Made by a program: the position numbers and the translations under genes. The notes below the pieces were generated by a model, which had not been told where the DNA came from, searched no databases, and saw only the letters and a list, made by a program, of their open reading frames with translations. Positions 1 to 8,212 of a DNA stretch of 64,000 bases are shown in pieces (position 1 is the first letter of the stretch; each line of letters opens with the position of its first letter). Source of the stretch: an uncultured Rhodospirillaceae bacterium (GTDB lineage: Bacteria > Pseudomonadota > Alphaproteobacteria > Rhodospirillales > Casp-alpha2); NCBI GenBank assembly GCA_913030825.1, contig CAJWCU010000002.1, forward strand, positions 1-64,000. Direction: 5' to 3'.

Positions 1-16
1 GGGCAGGGATGAGAAA

Positions 17-91
17 GGGCGCGTAGCTCAGCGGGAGAGCACTACGTTGACATCGTAGGGGTCGCTGGTTCAATCCCAGCCGCGCCCACCA
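17..91 (+). tRNA. tRNA-Val (anticodon GAC)
   Basis: A full cloverleaf can be folded. The acceptor arms are GGGCGCG (17-23) and CGCGCCC (81-87), followed by discriminator A88 and an encoded CCA at 89-91. The D arm is GCTC/GAGC. The anticodon stem CTACG (42-46) pairs with CGTAG (54-58) around the loop TTGACAT, giving anticodon GAC at 49-51. The T arm GCTGG/CCAGC encloses TTCAATC. GAC reads valine GUC/GUU codons. A terminator hairpin follows about 20 bases downstream, so the gene is probably a single-gene transcript or the end of one. Confidence 0.97.
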
Positions 92-110
92 TCCACCAAG
101 TTATAAAGAC

Positions 111-132
111 CGCCCCGCCCGGGGCGTTTTTT
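111..132 (+). terminator. Rho-independent terminator of the tRNA-Val transcript
   Basis: A CGCCCC arm (111-116) pairs with GGGGCG (121-126) across a 4-base loop and is followed directly by six T residues (127-132). Position and polarity fit termination of the tRNA transcript before the carbamoyltransferase gene. Confidence 0.9.
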
Positions 133-202
133 GTGGCCGGAACGGACCGGTTTTCCGCTAAAAACCTGTCCCTCCGCCCGCCCTTTGGGGTAGAAGACGG
201 CG

Positions 203-1921
203 ATGATCATCCTCTCCCTCCATACCGGCTATCACGACGGCACGGCGGCGTTGTTCGACGGGTACAACCTGTTGGCCGCGGTGCAGCTGGAACGCCTGAC
301 CCGTAAGAAGGGCGACGGCGGCGGCATTCCCGAGCCGGCGATGGACGAGGTGCTGGCGATCGCCGGCCTGACGCGCAAGGACGTGGACGTCGTCGTGCTG
401 TCGCGCGCGTCCTTCCCGGCGCGCTATTTCAAGGCCGGCACGTTGAAGCAGGCGGAATACGCCTTTCACAAGATCATCGGCCACGAAAAGCTGAAGGACA
501 TGTGCTCCCAGATGCAGCAGCGCGGCGAAAGCGAGCCGGCGATGCTGTTCCGCGAGGAAATGTTCCGCGCCGATTTCGGCTTCAAGGAAGGCGTTCAAAT
601 CGTCTATTCCAACCACCACATGGCGCATGCGCTGTCGGCCCTGTTCTACACGGATTGGGACGAAGCCTTGCTCTATACCGCCGACGGTTGCGGCGACAAC
701 GTCCATTACTCCCACCGGATTTTGAAGAACGGCAAGCTGGAGTGCCTGTTCGGCGGCGAAAACATGACCTTGCAGCCCAGGCGGGTCGATAGCCTGGGCC
801 TTGCCTATGGTTTCACGACCCAGGCGCTGGGCTATCGGATGAACCGCCACGAAGGCAAGCTGACGGGCCTGGCGGCCTTCGGTGAGCCGTCGGTCGCCGA
901 GGCCCTGGGCGCGCACTTCAACGTCGACGCCAAGGGCGTGATCTGGTCCGATTTCGAAAGCGACGACGCCATGCGCAAGGCCATCGCCCGCATGGCCAAG
1001 GGGGTCGAGCCCGCCGACATGGCGGCTTCGATCCAGAAGGTGTTGGAAGACACCATCCTTTCCTCCGTCCGTAAAATTTTGGAAAACCATCCGGTGCGGC
1101 GCATCGGCCTGGCGGGGGGCGTGTTCGCCAACGTGCGGCTCAACCGGCTGCTTTGCGAGGAAACGGACACGGACGAGATCTTCGTCTTTCCCGGCATGGG
1201 CGACGAAGGCATCACCGTCGGCGGCGCCCTGCAATACATGCTGGAACGCGATGGGCTGGAGGCTTGGCTCACCCATCGGCGGCGGCTCTCCACCGTCTAT
1301 CTGGGCCGCGATTATTCGGGCGACGTCGATGCCGATATGATTTCGGGCGGTGGCGTGACCAAACTGGACGGTGACCCGGTCGAGGTTGCGGCGGGCCTGA
1401 TATCCTCCGGCAAGGCGGGCGCGATCTATCAGGGGCGCATGGAATTCGGGCCCAGGGCCTTAGGCGCCCGCTCGATCCTCGCCAATCCGGCGGACGCGGC
1501 GATCAATGCGTCGCTGAATGCGCGGTTGCAGCGCACGGAATTCATGCCTTTCGCGCCTTATGTGTTGGAAGAAGACGCGGCCGAGGTGTTCGAGATCACC
1601 GACGCCAACCGCTATGCCGCGGGTTTCATGACCATTACCACGGCGGTCAAAGAGGAATGGCGCGATCGCATCCCCGCCGTCGTCCATGTCGACGGCACGG
1701 CCCGGCCGCAGATCATCCGCCGCAAGGACAATCCGCTCTATGCGGATATCCTGACCGCGTTCAAGGCGAAGACGGGCCTGCCGGTCCTGATCAACACCTC
1801 TTTCAACGCCCATGAAGAGCCGATCATCAATACGCCCGATGAATGCCGCAAGGCCCTGGTCGACGACCGGATCGATTTCGTGGTGACCGGCGGCGGCGTC
1901 TACGTCCGCATCGAGGCGTGA
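203..1921 (+). CDS. NodU/TobZ-family carbamoyltransferase
   Basis: The 572-residue product matches the carbamoyltransferase family, which uses carbamoyl phosphate and ATP to O-carbamoylate a hydroxyl group through a carbamoyl-adenylate. The N-terminal YrdC/ASKHA-like part begins with a LSLHTGYHDGTAAL motif. The metal-site histidine cluster SNHHMAHAL lies near residue 140, YRMNRHEGKLTGLAAFGEP follows, and the C-terminal domain carries MEFGPRALGARSIL. Length is normal for the family. The ATG at 203 is preceded only by a weak purine-rich stretch. No polysaccharide, Nod-factor or antibiotic genes lie nearby, so the acceptor substrate cannot be named; it may act on a glycan or a small metabolite. 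The family call is firm, the substrate unknown. Confidence 0.93.
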   Translation: MIILSLHTGYHDGTAALFDGYNLLAAVQLERLTRKKGDGGGIPEPAMDEVLAIAGLTRKDVDVVVLSRASFPARYFKAGTLKQAEYAFHKIIGHEKLKDMCSQMQQRGESEPAMLFREEMFRADFGFKEGVQIVYSNHHMAHALSALFYTDWDEALLYTADGCGDNVHYSHRILKNGKLECLFGGENMTLQPRRVDSLGLAYGFTTQALGYRMNRHEGKLTGLAAFGEPSVAEALGAHFNVDAKGVIWSDFESDDAMRKAIARMAKGVEPADMAASIQKVLEDTILSSVRKILENHPVRRIGLAGGVFANVRLNRLLCEETDTDEIFVFPGMGDEGITVGGALQYMLERDGLEAWLTHRRRLSTVYLGRDYSGDVDADMISGGGVTKLDGDPVEVAAGLISSGKAGAIYQGRMEFGPRALGARSILANPADAAINASLNARLQRTEFMPFAPYVLEEDAAEVFEITDANRYAAGFMTITTAVKEEWRDRIPAVVHVDGTARPQIIRRKDNPLYADILTAFKAKTGLPVLINTSFNAHEEPIINTPDECRKALVDDRIDFVVTGGGVYVRIEA

Positions 1922-1969
1922 TCTTTCATCCCCCGCCGGATATCGGCCTGCGCAACTCTGCTTGACGCC

Positions 1970-1983
1970 GATTGTATACAATC
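1970..1983. promoter_or_regulatory. 14-bp perfect palindrome, probable GntR-type operator of tcuAB
   Basis: GATTGTATACAATC is a perfect 14-bp inverted repeat whose right end lies 14 bases before the likely tcuA ATG at 1998. A TTGACG hexamer at 1962-1967 and a weak TAAAAA at 1985-1990 are 17 bases apart, so the palindrome would fill the spacer of the promoter, a classic repression position. The TTGTATACAA core resembles operators of FadR-subfamily GntR regulators. The same core recurs at 36583-36592 in front of the molybdenum hydroxylase genes. The regulator itself is not in this window. Confidence 0.6.
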
Positions 1984-1997
1984 ATAAAAACGCGGCC

Positions 1998-3422
1998 ATG
2001 ACGGGGCTTCCTGAAAAAACAGATGTAATTGTGGTCGGTGGCGGCGGGGCCGCCATGGCGGCCGCTATCACCGCGCGTGAGCGAGGCGTGAAGGTTCTGG
2101 TGCTGGAAGCGGCGCCTAAGGATTTTCGCGGCGGCAACACGCGCCATGTGCGCAATATTCGCTACGCCCATCCGGCGGCGACGGATTTCGTCACCGGGGC
2201 CTATCCGGTCGATGAATATTACGACGACCTTCTGCGCGTGACCCAGGGCAACACGGACAAGGAGCTGTCGCGCTTCCTGATCGAGAAGTCCGAGGACTCC
2301 GCCGATTGGATGCAGGCGCACGGCGTGAAGTTTCAGCCGCCGTTGTCCGGCACCATCGGGCTCGACCGCACCAACGCCTTCTTCAAGGGCGGCGGCAAGC
2401 AGCTGCTGAATGCCTATTACACGGTCGCCGACGATTTGGGCATCGACTGCCGCTACGAGGCCGAAGTCGTCGACATGAAGATCGAGGACGGCGTGTTCAC
2501 CGCCGCCCGGGTCAAGTATCAGGGGGCCGAACATATCGTCGAGGCCCGCGCCATCGTCATCGCCGCCGGCGGCTTCCAGGCCGATACGGAATGGCTGAAG
2601 GAAGGCTGGGGCGAGGCGGCCGAGGGCTTTCTCATCCGCGGCACCGGCTACAACAAGGGCCGCATGCTGCGCGTCCTGATGGACCATGGGGCGCAGACGG
2701 CGGCCGACGCCGACCAGTGCCACGCCATCGCCATCGACGCCCGCAGCCCGAAATGCGACGGCGGCATCGCGACCCGCGTCGACTGCGTGATCTATTCGAT
2801 CATGGTCAACCGTCAGGCCCAGCGTTTCTATGACGAGGGCGAGGACATCTGGCCCAAGCGCTACGCCATCTGGGGCCGCTTGCTGGCCAAGCAGGAAGAC
2901 CAGATCGCCTATGGCATCGTGGACGCCAAGGTCAACGACCTGTTCATGCCGTCCATGTATCCGCCGCTGAAGTCCGACACCATCCGGGGCCTGGCCGAAC
3001 AATTGGAGCTGGACCCCGAGGCCTTGGAAAAGACCGTTGCGGATTACAACGCGGCCTGCCGTCAGGGCGACAACAAGGACAAGGAATTCACCCCGGGCGT
3101 GCTCGACGGCCTGTCGACCGAAGGACTGGAGCCCGCCAAGACCAACTGGGCGCAACCCATCGATACCCCGCCTTATTACGGCTATCCGCTGAAGACCGGC
3201 ATCACCTTCACCTATCTGGGCGTCAAAGTGGACAAGGAAGCCCGCGTCCAGTTCGAAGGCCAGGGCGGGCGCAGCGTGCCCGCCGCCAACATCTTCGCCG
3301 CCGGCGAGGTCATGTCCGGCAACATCCTGGGCCAGGGCTATGCCGGCGGTGTCGGCATGGCCATCGGAAACGTGTTCGGCCGCGTCGCCGGAGAAGGAGC
3401 CGCGCGCCATGTCTCAAACTAA
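1998..3422 (+). CDS. tcuA: FAD-dependent tricarballylate dehydrogenase TcuA
   Basis: A flavoprotein of the fumarate reductase/succinate dehydrogenase family. The N-terminal Rossmann FAD motif VVGGGGAAMAAAITA is followed by the GGNTRHV segment typical of TcuA, and a C-terminal FAD-binding region GEVMSGNILGQGYAGG. TcuA oxidises tricarballylate to cis-aconitate, which enters the TCA cycle. An upstream in-frame TTG at 1962 would extend the protein by 12 residues, but it coincides with the promoter-like TTGACG hexamer. ATG 1998 puts the FAD motif at the usual distance, and I prefer it. No Shine-Dalgarno is visible, and a start predicted from the hexamers would leave almost no leader. The last 14 bases overlap tcuB, so the two are co-translated. 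Substrates other than tricarballylate are possible. Confidence 0.85.
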   Translation: MTGLPEKTDVIVVGGGGAAMAAAITARERGVKVLVLEAAPKDFRGGNTRHVRNIRYAHPAATDFVTGAYPVDEYYDDLLRVTQGNTDKELSRFLIEKSEDSADWMQAHGVKFQPPLSGTIGLDRTNAFFKGGGKQLLNAYYTVADDLGIDCRYEAEVVDMKIEDGVFTAARVKYQGAEHIVEARAIVIAAGGFQADTEWLKEGWGEAAEGFLIRGTGYNKGRMLRVLMDHGAQTAADADQCHAIAIDARSPKCDGGIATRVDCVIYSIMVNRQAQRFYDEGEDIWPKRYAIWGRLLAKQEDQIAYGIVDAKVNDLFMPSMYPPLKSDTIRGLAEQLELDPEALEKTVADYNAACRQGDNKDKEFTPGVLDGLSTEGLEPAKTNWAQPIDTPPYYGYPLKTGITFTYLGVKVDKEARVQFEGQGGRSVPAANIFAAGEVMSGNILGQGYAGGVGMAIGNVFGRVAGEGAARHVSN

Positions 3423-4554
3423 TCCGCAACCGCCCGTCGATTACGAATTGCAGGGCGACCAGATGCCGGACCTGCATGACGAATCCCGCCGCCTGATGAC
3501 CATCTGCAACGCTTGCCGGTATTGCGAAGGTTTCTGCGGCGTGTTCCCGGCGATGATGCGGCAAAAGACCTTCACCGATCAGGACCTGGATTACCTGGCG
3601 AACCTCTGCCACGGCTGCAACGGCTGCTATTACGCCTGCCAATACGCGCCGCCGCACGAATTCGCGGTCAACATCCCGCAGACCTTCGCCCGCCTGCGCG
3701 CCGATACCTACCGGCGCTATACCTGGCCCAGCTGTCTTTCCGGTTTGTTCCAGAAGAACGGAACGCTGGTTTCGGTCCTGTTGGCCTTGGGCATCGGCCT
3801 GTTGCTGGTCCTGGTCAATCTGTTCAACCCGCCCGAGGTCGTGCACGGCGAACACGCCGGTAATTTCTACGCCGTCATTCCGCACAACGTCATGGCCTGG
3901 TCGTTCGGCGGGGTCTTTATGTACGCCGTCGGGGTGCTGCTGTTCGGGTTCTGGCGGTTCCGCCGCGATACGGCGCCCGGGAAGCCGGAAACGCCGCTGT
4001 CCGTCGCGGGCGCGACCCACGACGCCATGGTTATGAAATACATGGGCGGTGGCGGCGTCGGCGGAAAGATGGACGGCTGCAACTATCCGGACGAAAGCTT
4101 CTCGCAGATCCGCCGGGTGTTCCACCAGCTGACCTTCTGGGGCTTCCTTTTGTGCTTCGCCGCGACCTCGGTCGCGACGATCTACCACTACGTTTTCGGT
4201 TGGGAAGCGCCCTACGATTACAACTCGCTGCCCGTGCTGCTGGGCACGGTCGGCGGGATCGGCCTGCTGATCGGGCCGGTGGGATTGATCTATCTGAAGC
4301 ACGTCGCCGACCCGAACACCCAGGTCGGCGCCCAGCGGGGCATGGACACGGGCTTCCTCGCCTTGCTGTTCCTGGTCAGCCTGACCGGCCTGGCGCTGTT
4401 GGCCTGGCGGGAAACCGGCTACATGGGGACGCTGCTGGCGATCCACCTGGGCACGGTGCTGGCCCTGTTCCTGACCCTGCCCTACGGCAAGTTCGTGCAT
4501 GCGATCTACCGCTATGCGGCCTTGCTGCGGAACCGCCGCGAACAGAAATCCTGA
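3409..4554 (+). CDS. tcuB: Tricarballylate utilisation protein TcuB, membrane iron-sulfur electron carrier
   Basis: This 381-residue protein starts with two ferredoxin-like cysteine clusters, CNACRYCEGFC and CHGCNGCYYAC, and continues with several hydrophobic helices in a cytochrome b-like membrane domain. In the known system TcuB reoxidises the FADH2 of TcuA and passes electrons to the membrane quinone pool. ATG 3409 has a strong GAGAAGGAG ribosome site, whereas the longer reading frame from 3340 would begin inside tcuA without one. No tcuC-type transporter follows, so uptake of the substrate must be encoded elsewhere. Confidence 0.88.
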   Translation: MSQTNPQPPVDYELQGDQMPDLHDESRRLMTICNACRYCEGFCGVFPAMMRQKTFTDQDLDYLANLCHGCNGCYYACQYAPPHEFAVNIPQTFARLRADTYRRYTWPSCLSGLFQKNGTLVSVLLALGIGLLLVLVNLFNPPEVVHGEHAGNFYAVIPHNVMAWSFGGVFMYAVGVLLFGFWRFRRDTAPGKPETPLSVAGATHDAMVMKYMGGGGVGGKMDGCNYPDESFSQIRRVFHQLTFWGFLLCFAATSVATIYHYVFGWEAPYDYNSLPVLLGTVGGIGLLIGPVGLIYLKHVADPNTQVGAQRGMDTGFLALLFLVSLTGLALLAWRETGYMGTLLAIHLGTVLALFLTLPYGKFVHAIYRYAALLRNRREQKS

Positions 4555-4585
4555 TTCCTTTCCTGATCCAGGAAGCACAAACAGA

Positions 4586-4616
4586 AACCGGCGCCCTTTG
4601 CTGAGGGGCGCCGGTT
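4586..4616. terminator. Convergent terminator hairpin between tcuB and a small secreted-protein gene
   Basis: An 11-bp perfect stem, AACCGGCGCCC (4586-4596) with GGGCGCCGGTT (4606-4616), lies between two converging genes. On the minus strand it is followed by a T-rich stretch (TTCTGTTTG); on the plus strand the downstream bases are not T-rich. It most likely ends the leftward transcript and perhaps both. Confidence 0.6.
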
Positions 4617-4688
4617 CCGTCTCGGCTGACGTTTTATGGTCGATCGCGGGGCGCGGCTTGCTGGGCCGCGCCACCGGCGATGAAGTCG

Positions 4689-4991
4689 TTAGTCGTCGGA
4701 GCCCGCGGGCGTCTGGGTGACGATGGTCACCGCGTTCAGGCTGTCCCGGTAATCGGCGAATTCCTCGGCCGACAGGGTCCGGGCGGCGCTGGCAAGCTGG
4801 GTTTCGTCAACCGGCTGCGGCTGAACGATCTGGCCTTCCTGTTGGACGATCTGCTGCGACTGATGGTCGGCAAGCTCTTCGGCCGACATGGTGTCGGTCG
4901 GATTGGCCGCCAGGGCCTGGCCCTGAACGGTGGCGATCGCAAGACCGAAGACGAAGGCGGGGACGACGACGGTGCGGGGGAAGGTAAACAC
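4689..4991 (-). CDS. Small exported protein of unknown function
   Basis: I do not recognise this 100-residue product. The best start is GTG at 4991: an AAGGAG site lies six bases upstream, and the frame then opens with a typical signal peptide (a basic residue, a hydrophobic run VVVPAFVFGLAIATV, then a probable cleavage after QALA). The mature part is acidic and glutamine-rich and contains two related segments, SAEELADHQ and SAEEFADYR, hinting at an internal duplication. The longer frame to 5129 lacks a ribosome site and reads across an AT-rich regulatory region. Probably periplasmic. Confidence 0.6.
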   Translation of the reverse strand: MFTFPRTVVVPAFVFGLAIATVQGQALAANPTDTMSAEELADHQSQQIVQQEGQIVQPQPVDETQLASAARTLSAEEFADYRDSLNAVTIVTQTPAGSDD

Positions 4992-5145
4992 GTGAATGGC
5001 TCCTTGGGCTGACGCTTCCGGATCGGGGATGCGGGGGAGGGACAGCCCGTTAATTCGCCGGATACAGTCGGCGGCTGCGCCGGACCAAACCGGCGAAAGG
5101 AACTTTAGGCGAAAATTATGTCGCCGCATAACGAATATAAATAAA

Positions 5146-5165
5146 CGATAATATCGAAATTATCG
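5146..5165. promoter_or_regulatory. AT-rich inverted repeat upstream of the small exported-protein gene
   Basis: CGATAAT (5146-5152) and ATTATCG (5159-5165) form perfect 7-bp arms around a 6-base spacer in a markedly AT-rich island. TATATT-like -10 sequences are present just downstream on the minus strand. It may be an operator or promoter for the gene starting at 4991; no regulator can be assigned. Confidence 0.4.
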
Positions 5166-5192
5166 AAGTTGTGGGATTGATGGTTTGATCCG

Positions 5193-5238
5193 AAAAAGAC
5201 CGTGCCGACGCCTCCCGGGGGTAAGGGGAGGCGCCGGC
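5193..5238 (-). terminator. Rho-independent terminator of the 54-residue exported-protein gene
   Basis: On the minus strand a 13-bp stem with one G-T pair forms between 5226-5238 and 5204-5216. It is followed about seven bases later by five T residues (A5193-A5197 on the plus strand). It lies about 50 bases past the stop codon at 5287. Confidence 0.75.
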
Positions 5239-5286
5239 GCGGCGGGCCGGGCGGGGGTAGGGGCCCGGCCGGGCAGGGAGGAACGA

Positions 5287-5451
5287 TTAGTCACCCCAGC
5301 GGTGGGCGTCTTCGACCTGGCCGGTCGAGACAGAGGCCGGGGCATCGGTAACCATCGCCGTTTCGTTGGCCTGGACCGGCGCCTGAGCGAAGGTCAGACC
5401 CAGGGCGAACAGGGCGGCGGGCAGAACGGCGAGGGAAATACGGTTGGTCAT
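5287..5451 (-). CDS. Very small exported protein (54 residues) of unknown function
   Basis: ATG at 5451 is preceded by a good AAAGGAGA ribosome site and followed by a 54-residue frame. The N-terminus MTNRISLAVLPAALFALGLT is a clear signal peptide, with probable cleavage near APVQA-NE, leaving a mature peptide of only about 25 residues that ends in HRWGD. A strong terminator follows the stop. Together these features argue for a real gene despite the size. It resembles the gene at 4689-4991 only in layout (signal peptide ending in an Ala-Asn type site). Function unknown. Confidence 0.65.
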   Translation of the reverse strand: MTNRISLAVLPAALFALGLTFAQAPVQANETAMVTDAPASVSTGQVEDAHRWGD

Positions 5452-5623
5452 TGGTAGTCTCCTTTTCGAAGGGTTGTGCGGTCCCGGTCCATCCGGGCCG
5501 CTTCGGTGAGGAGAAGATGCGCGCGCCGACCGATCCTGGCTAATAACAGGGGATCAATGGAACGTGAGCGGTCAACCGATTGAAAAAACGCCCATATTAG
5601 AAAAATGACGGTGCTTGGTGACG

Positions 5624-5661
5624 GCCCGCGATCACGGCGGGGTCACGCCCGTGTCGCGGGC
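5624..5661. other. Long imperfect hairpin in the 5452-5783 gene-free stretch
   Basis: The 332-base gap between the small exported-protein gene and the nitroreductase contains no convincing gene. It holds a hairpin with outer arms GCCCGCGA/TCGCGGGC and inner arms CACGG/CCGTG separated by a one-base bulge. It is probably a transcript-end or mRNA-stabilising structure for the leftward nitroreductase transcript. The AT-rich bases 5575-5610 to its left could hold the promoter of the gene starting at 5451. Confidence 0.4.
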
Positions 5662-5744
5662 CGGGGACCGGTCGGCCACATTTCGGCCGCAGATCGCCCG
5701 CGCCGGCGGGGTGCCGGACGGGTGGGCGTTCCGATTGAGAGTTG

Positions 5745-5775
5745 AGAAAATGGAGACGCGGGCGGACGGCCCGCG
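5745..5775 (-). terminator. Terminator-like hairpin after the nitroreductase gene
   Basis: CGCGGGC (5757-5763) and GCCCGCG (5769-5775) form a 7-bp stem with a 5-base loop directly after the nitroreductase stop. On the minus strand it is followed by a TCTCCATTTTC stretch. The T run is short and displaced, so termination may be inefficient. Confidence 0.45.
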
Positions 5776-5783
5776 CCCGATGT

Positions 5784-6503
5784 CTAGTCGTCGAACCCGA
5801 GGAACTGGGTGAACCCGTCGACCGGCTCGCGGACCGGGCGATAGTCGTTGACGACCTCCGATGTGTCGGCATGCCCCAAGGCCATGCCGCAGACGACGAT
5901 CTCGTCGTCGGGGATCTCCAACACATCCTTCACCGTTGAATGGAAGGAACACCAGGCGGCCTGCGGGCAGGTTGCGAGTCCCAGTCCCCGGGCCATCACC
6001 ATGATGTTCTGCAGGAAGGTTCCGTAGTCCAGCCAACTGCCCATTTCCAAGGTGTTGTCGATGGTGAAGATCAGGCCGACGGGCGCATCGAAGAACAGAA
6101 AGTTGCGCCCGTGTTGGCGGTGCATGGCTTCCTTGTCGCCCTTTTCGATGTTCAGTGCGCCGTAGAGGCCCCAGCCGGTCGCCCGGCGGCGCGTCAGGTA
6201 CGGCTCGGGGAAGGGCGTCGGGTAGTATTTGAAATCGCGTTCCTGCATGCGTCCGGCGTCGTGTTCCGCGCTCACCGCCGCGACCAGCCGGTCCTTCACC
6301 GCGCCGGTCACGACCCGCACCTTCCAGGGCTGCATGTTCGAACCCGAGGGCGCGTAGCTGGCGGCTTCGAGAATCCGCGCGATGGTCTCCTTGGGCACGG
6401 CGGTCGGCAGGAAGGCGCGGACCGAGGCGCGGGAGGTCACGGCGGTTTCGACGATTTCCGCGCGCAGGTCGTCGGAAATGGTGGCGGCGTCGGTATCGGG
6501 CAT
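5784..6503 (-). CDS. Nitroreductase-family FMN oxidoreductase
   Basis: A 239-residue member of the nitroreductase family, which binds FMN and uses NAD(P)H to reduce nitro groups, quinones or similar acceptors. The N-terminal FMN-phosphate region SRASVRAF and the APSGSNMQPWKV motif are both present, as is the C-terminal CGMALGHAD segment that contacts flavin. ATG 6503 (MPDTDA) is preferred; the frame runs 21 codons further upstream without family similarity. It stands alone between a hairpin and a divergent promoter region, so the physiological substrate is unknown. Confidence 0.88.
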   Translation of the reverse strand: MPDTDAATISDDLRAEIVETAVTSRASVRAFLPTAVPKETIARILEAASYAPSGSNMQPWKVRVVTGAVKDRLVAAVSAEHDAGRMQERDFKYYPTPFPEPYLTRRRATGWGLYGALNIEKGDKEAMHRQHGRNFLFFDAPVGLIFTIDNTLEMGSWLDYGTFLQNIMVMARGLGLATCPQAAWCSFHSTVKDVLEIPDDEIVVCGMALGHADTSEVVNDYRPVREPVDGFTQFLGFDD

Positions 6504-6801
6504 GGAATGGACTCGCTTGATATTGTGGTGGGCTTTCTTGCTACCACCTTCGTCCGGCCCGGGCAAAGACCCGGCGGATTGGATATAAAAAATACTTCTA
6601 ATATGCGCGCGGGTCTGGTGTCATGACGGCATGGGGAAGGCACCAAGTTTCAACGCGGATTGAAATAATAAAAACGTATGGTGGGAGTGTGTCCCAACTT
6701 CAAATTCGGACTGCGGCACCGTTCCCGGGCGCCGCGTCCTGGGCTTGCCCGGCCGTGACGGGCCGCGCGTTCGACATACCGAACGACCCGGAGTTGCGCC
6801 C

Positions 6802-8193
6802 ATGACCTCACGCATTCTGGCGATCTATGTCGCGTTGATCTCGCTTGCCGTATTTTGCTCGGTGGCGTTGTGGGAATTCCATATCGAACACCGCTTCGAT
6901 TCCGCGTTGACCGAAGCGGCCGACGATGAATCGAACCTGGAAAAATGGCTGGAAGTTCTGTTCGCCGTGGTCACCGCCGCCTCGGTCGCGGCGGCGTTGA
7001 GTTTCATACTCAAGTCGGCAGCCCGCGAGCGCGACGACCTCGCCCGGGAATTGGAGAGAAAGGCGCGTCTTCTTGAAATCACCCTGGACAGTATCGACCA
7101 GGGCATCTGCGTCTATGACAAGGACCTGCGCATGGCGCTGTGGAACGAGCGCTATATCGAATTGACGGGGCAGCCCCGCGACGGCGTCGTCGAAGGACGC
7201 CCCGCCATCGATATGATCCGGGCCCTCGCCGACAAGGGGGTGTTCGGCGATGCGGATTTGGAGCGCATCGCCCGGGAGCGTGAGGAATATTATTTCCGCC
7301 GTGGTGCGGCCACCCATGAAGAACGCAGCTACGCAGATGGCCGGGTCATCGATATCCGCCGCAACCCGACCGGGGACGGCGGATATGTCTCCAGCTTCAC
7401 GGATATCTCGGACCTCAAAAAGGTGGAGGGCGAATTGACCAAGGCCAAGGATCAGGCCGAGGTCGCCAGCCGGGCCAAAACCGAATTCCTTGCCCAGATG
7501 AGCCATGAGCTTCGCACGCCGCTGAACGCGATCATCGGCTTTTCCGAGGTTATCGCAACGGATGCGGAGCGCAAACTGGACGATGCCAAGGTCCGGGAGT
7601 TCGCCGGCCATGTCCAGGCCGCGGGCCGCCACCTTTTGAGCCTGATCAACGATGTCCTGGACGTATCCGCGATCGAGGCCGGGCGCATTTTCCTGGAAGA
7701 GGACATTCACACCGTGGAGACCTTGGTCGGCGATGCCGTCGAAATGGTCGGTGCCAACCTGACGGGACGGGACCTTGTGGTGGAGACGGCCTTGGGTGAC
7801 GGCGATGTGGCGCTGCGTTGCGACGGCCGGCGGATCAGCCAGGCTTTTCTCAACGTTCTGGGTAACGCGGTGAAATTCACGCCCAAGGGCGGGCGTATCC
7901 GGATCGCCAGCCGGACAACGGCGGACGGCGGCCTCGACGTCGTCGTTTCGGATACCGGTGTCGGCATTCCGTCGGACGATCTGCAACGCGTCGTCCGGCC
8001 CTTCGAACAGGCGGGCAGGGTCAATGTGCGTGGGCATGACGGCGTCGGTTTGGGCTTGTCCATCGTCGATGCGATCATGGGGCTGCACGACGGTAGCCTG
8101 GACCTCGCCAGTGAACCCGGCGATGGGACCGTCGTGACCCTGCATTTCCCGGCGGACCGCGTGATGGCGCCGGGCTCCATGAACGCCGTTTGA
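6802..8193 (+). CDS. Membrane-bound PAS sensor histidine kinase
   Basis: The 463-residue product has two transmembrane helices (about residues 4-23 and 51-72) with a short periplasmic loop. A linking helix leads to a PAS domain starting at LEITLDSIDQGICVYDKDLR, of the PAS_7 type common in alphaproteobacteria. The DHp domain follows with phospho-acceptor His235 in SHELRTPLN, then an ATPase domain with the N box NVLGNAVKF and G boxes DTGVGIP and GVGLGLSI. ATG 6802 is used because the frame upstream lacks family similarity. The next gene, a polyphosphate kinase-type phosphotransferase, starts only 19 bases downstream, so the two may be co-transcribed. No response regulator is adjacent. Confidence 0.9.
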   Translation: MTSRILAIYVALISLAVFCSVALWEFHIEHRFDSALTEAADDESNLEKWLEVLFAVVTAASVAAALSFILKSAARERDDLARELERKARLLEITLDSIDQGICVYDKDLRMALWNERYIELTGQPRDGVVEGRPAIDMIRALADKGVFGDADLERIAREREEYYFRRGAATHEERSYADGRVIDIRRNPTGDGGYVSSFTDISDLKKVEGELTKAKDQAEVASRAKTEFLAQMSHELRTPLNAIIGFSEVIATDAERKLDDAKVREFAGHVQAAGRHLLSLINDVLDVSAIEAGRIFLEEDIHTVETLVGDAVEMVGANLTGRDLVVETALGDGDVALRCDGRRISQAFLNVLGNAVKFTPKGGRIRIASRTTADGGLDVVVSDTGVGIPSDDLQRVVRPFEQAGRVNVRGHDGVGLGLSIVDAIMGLHDGSLDLASEPGDGTVVTLHFPADRVMAPGSMNAV

Positions 8194-8212
8194 TCCCGGG
8201 AGCCGCCGAGCC

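Noticed and set aside
1..202. tRNA-Val as an integration site for a mobile element
   Set aside because: No integrase, no duplicated 3' tRNA end and no change in composition are visible next to it.
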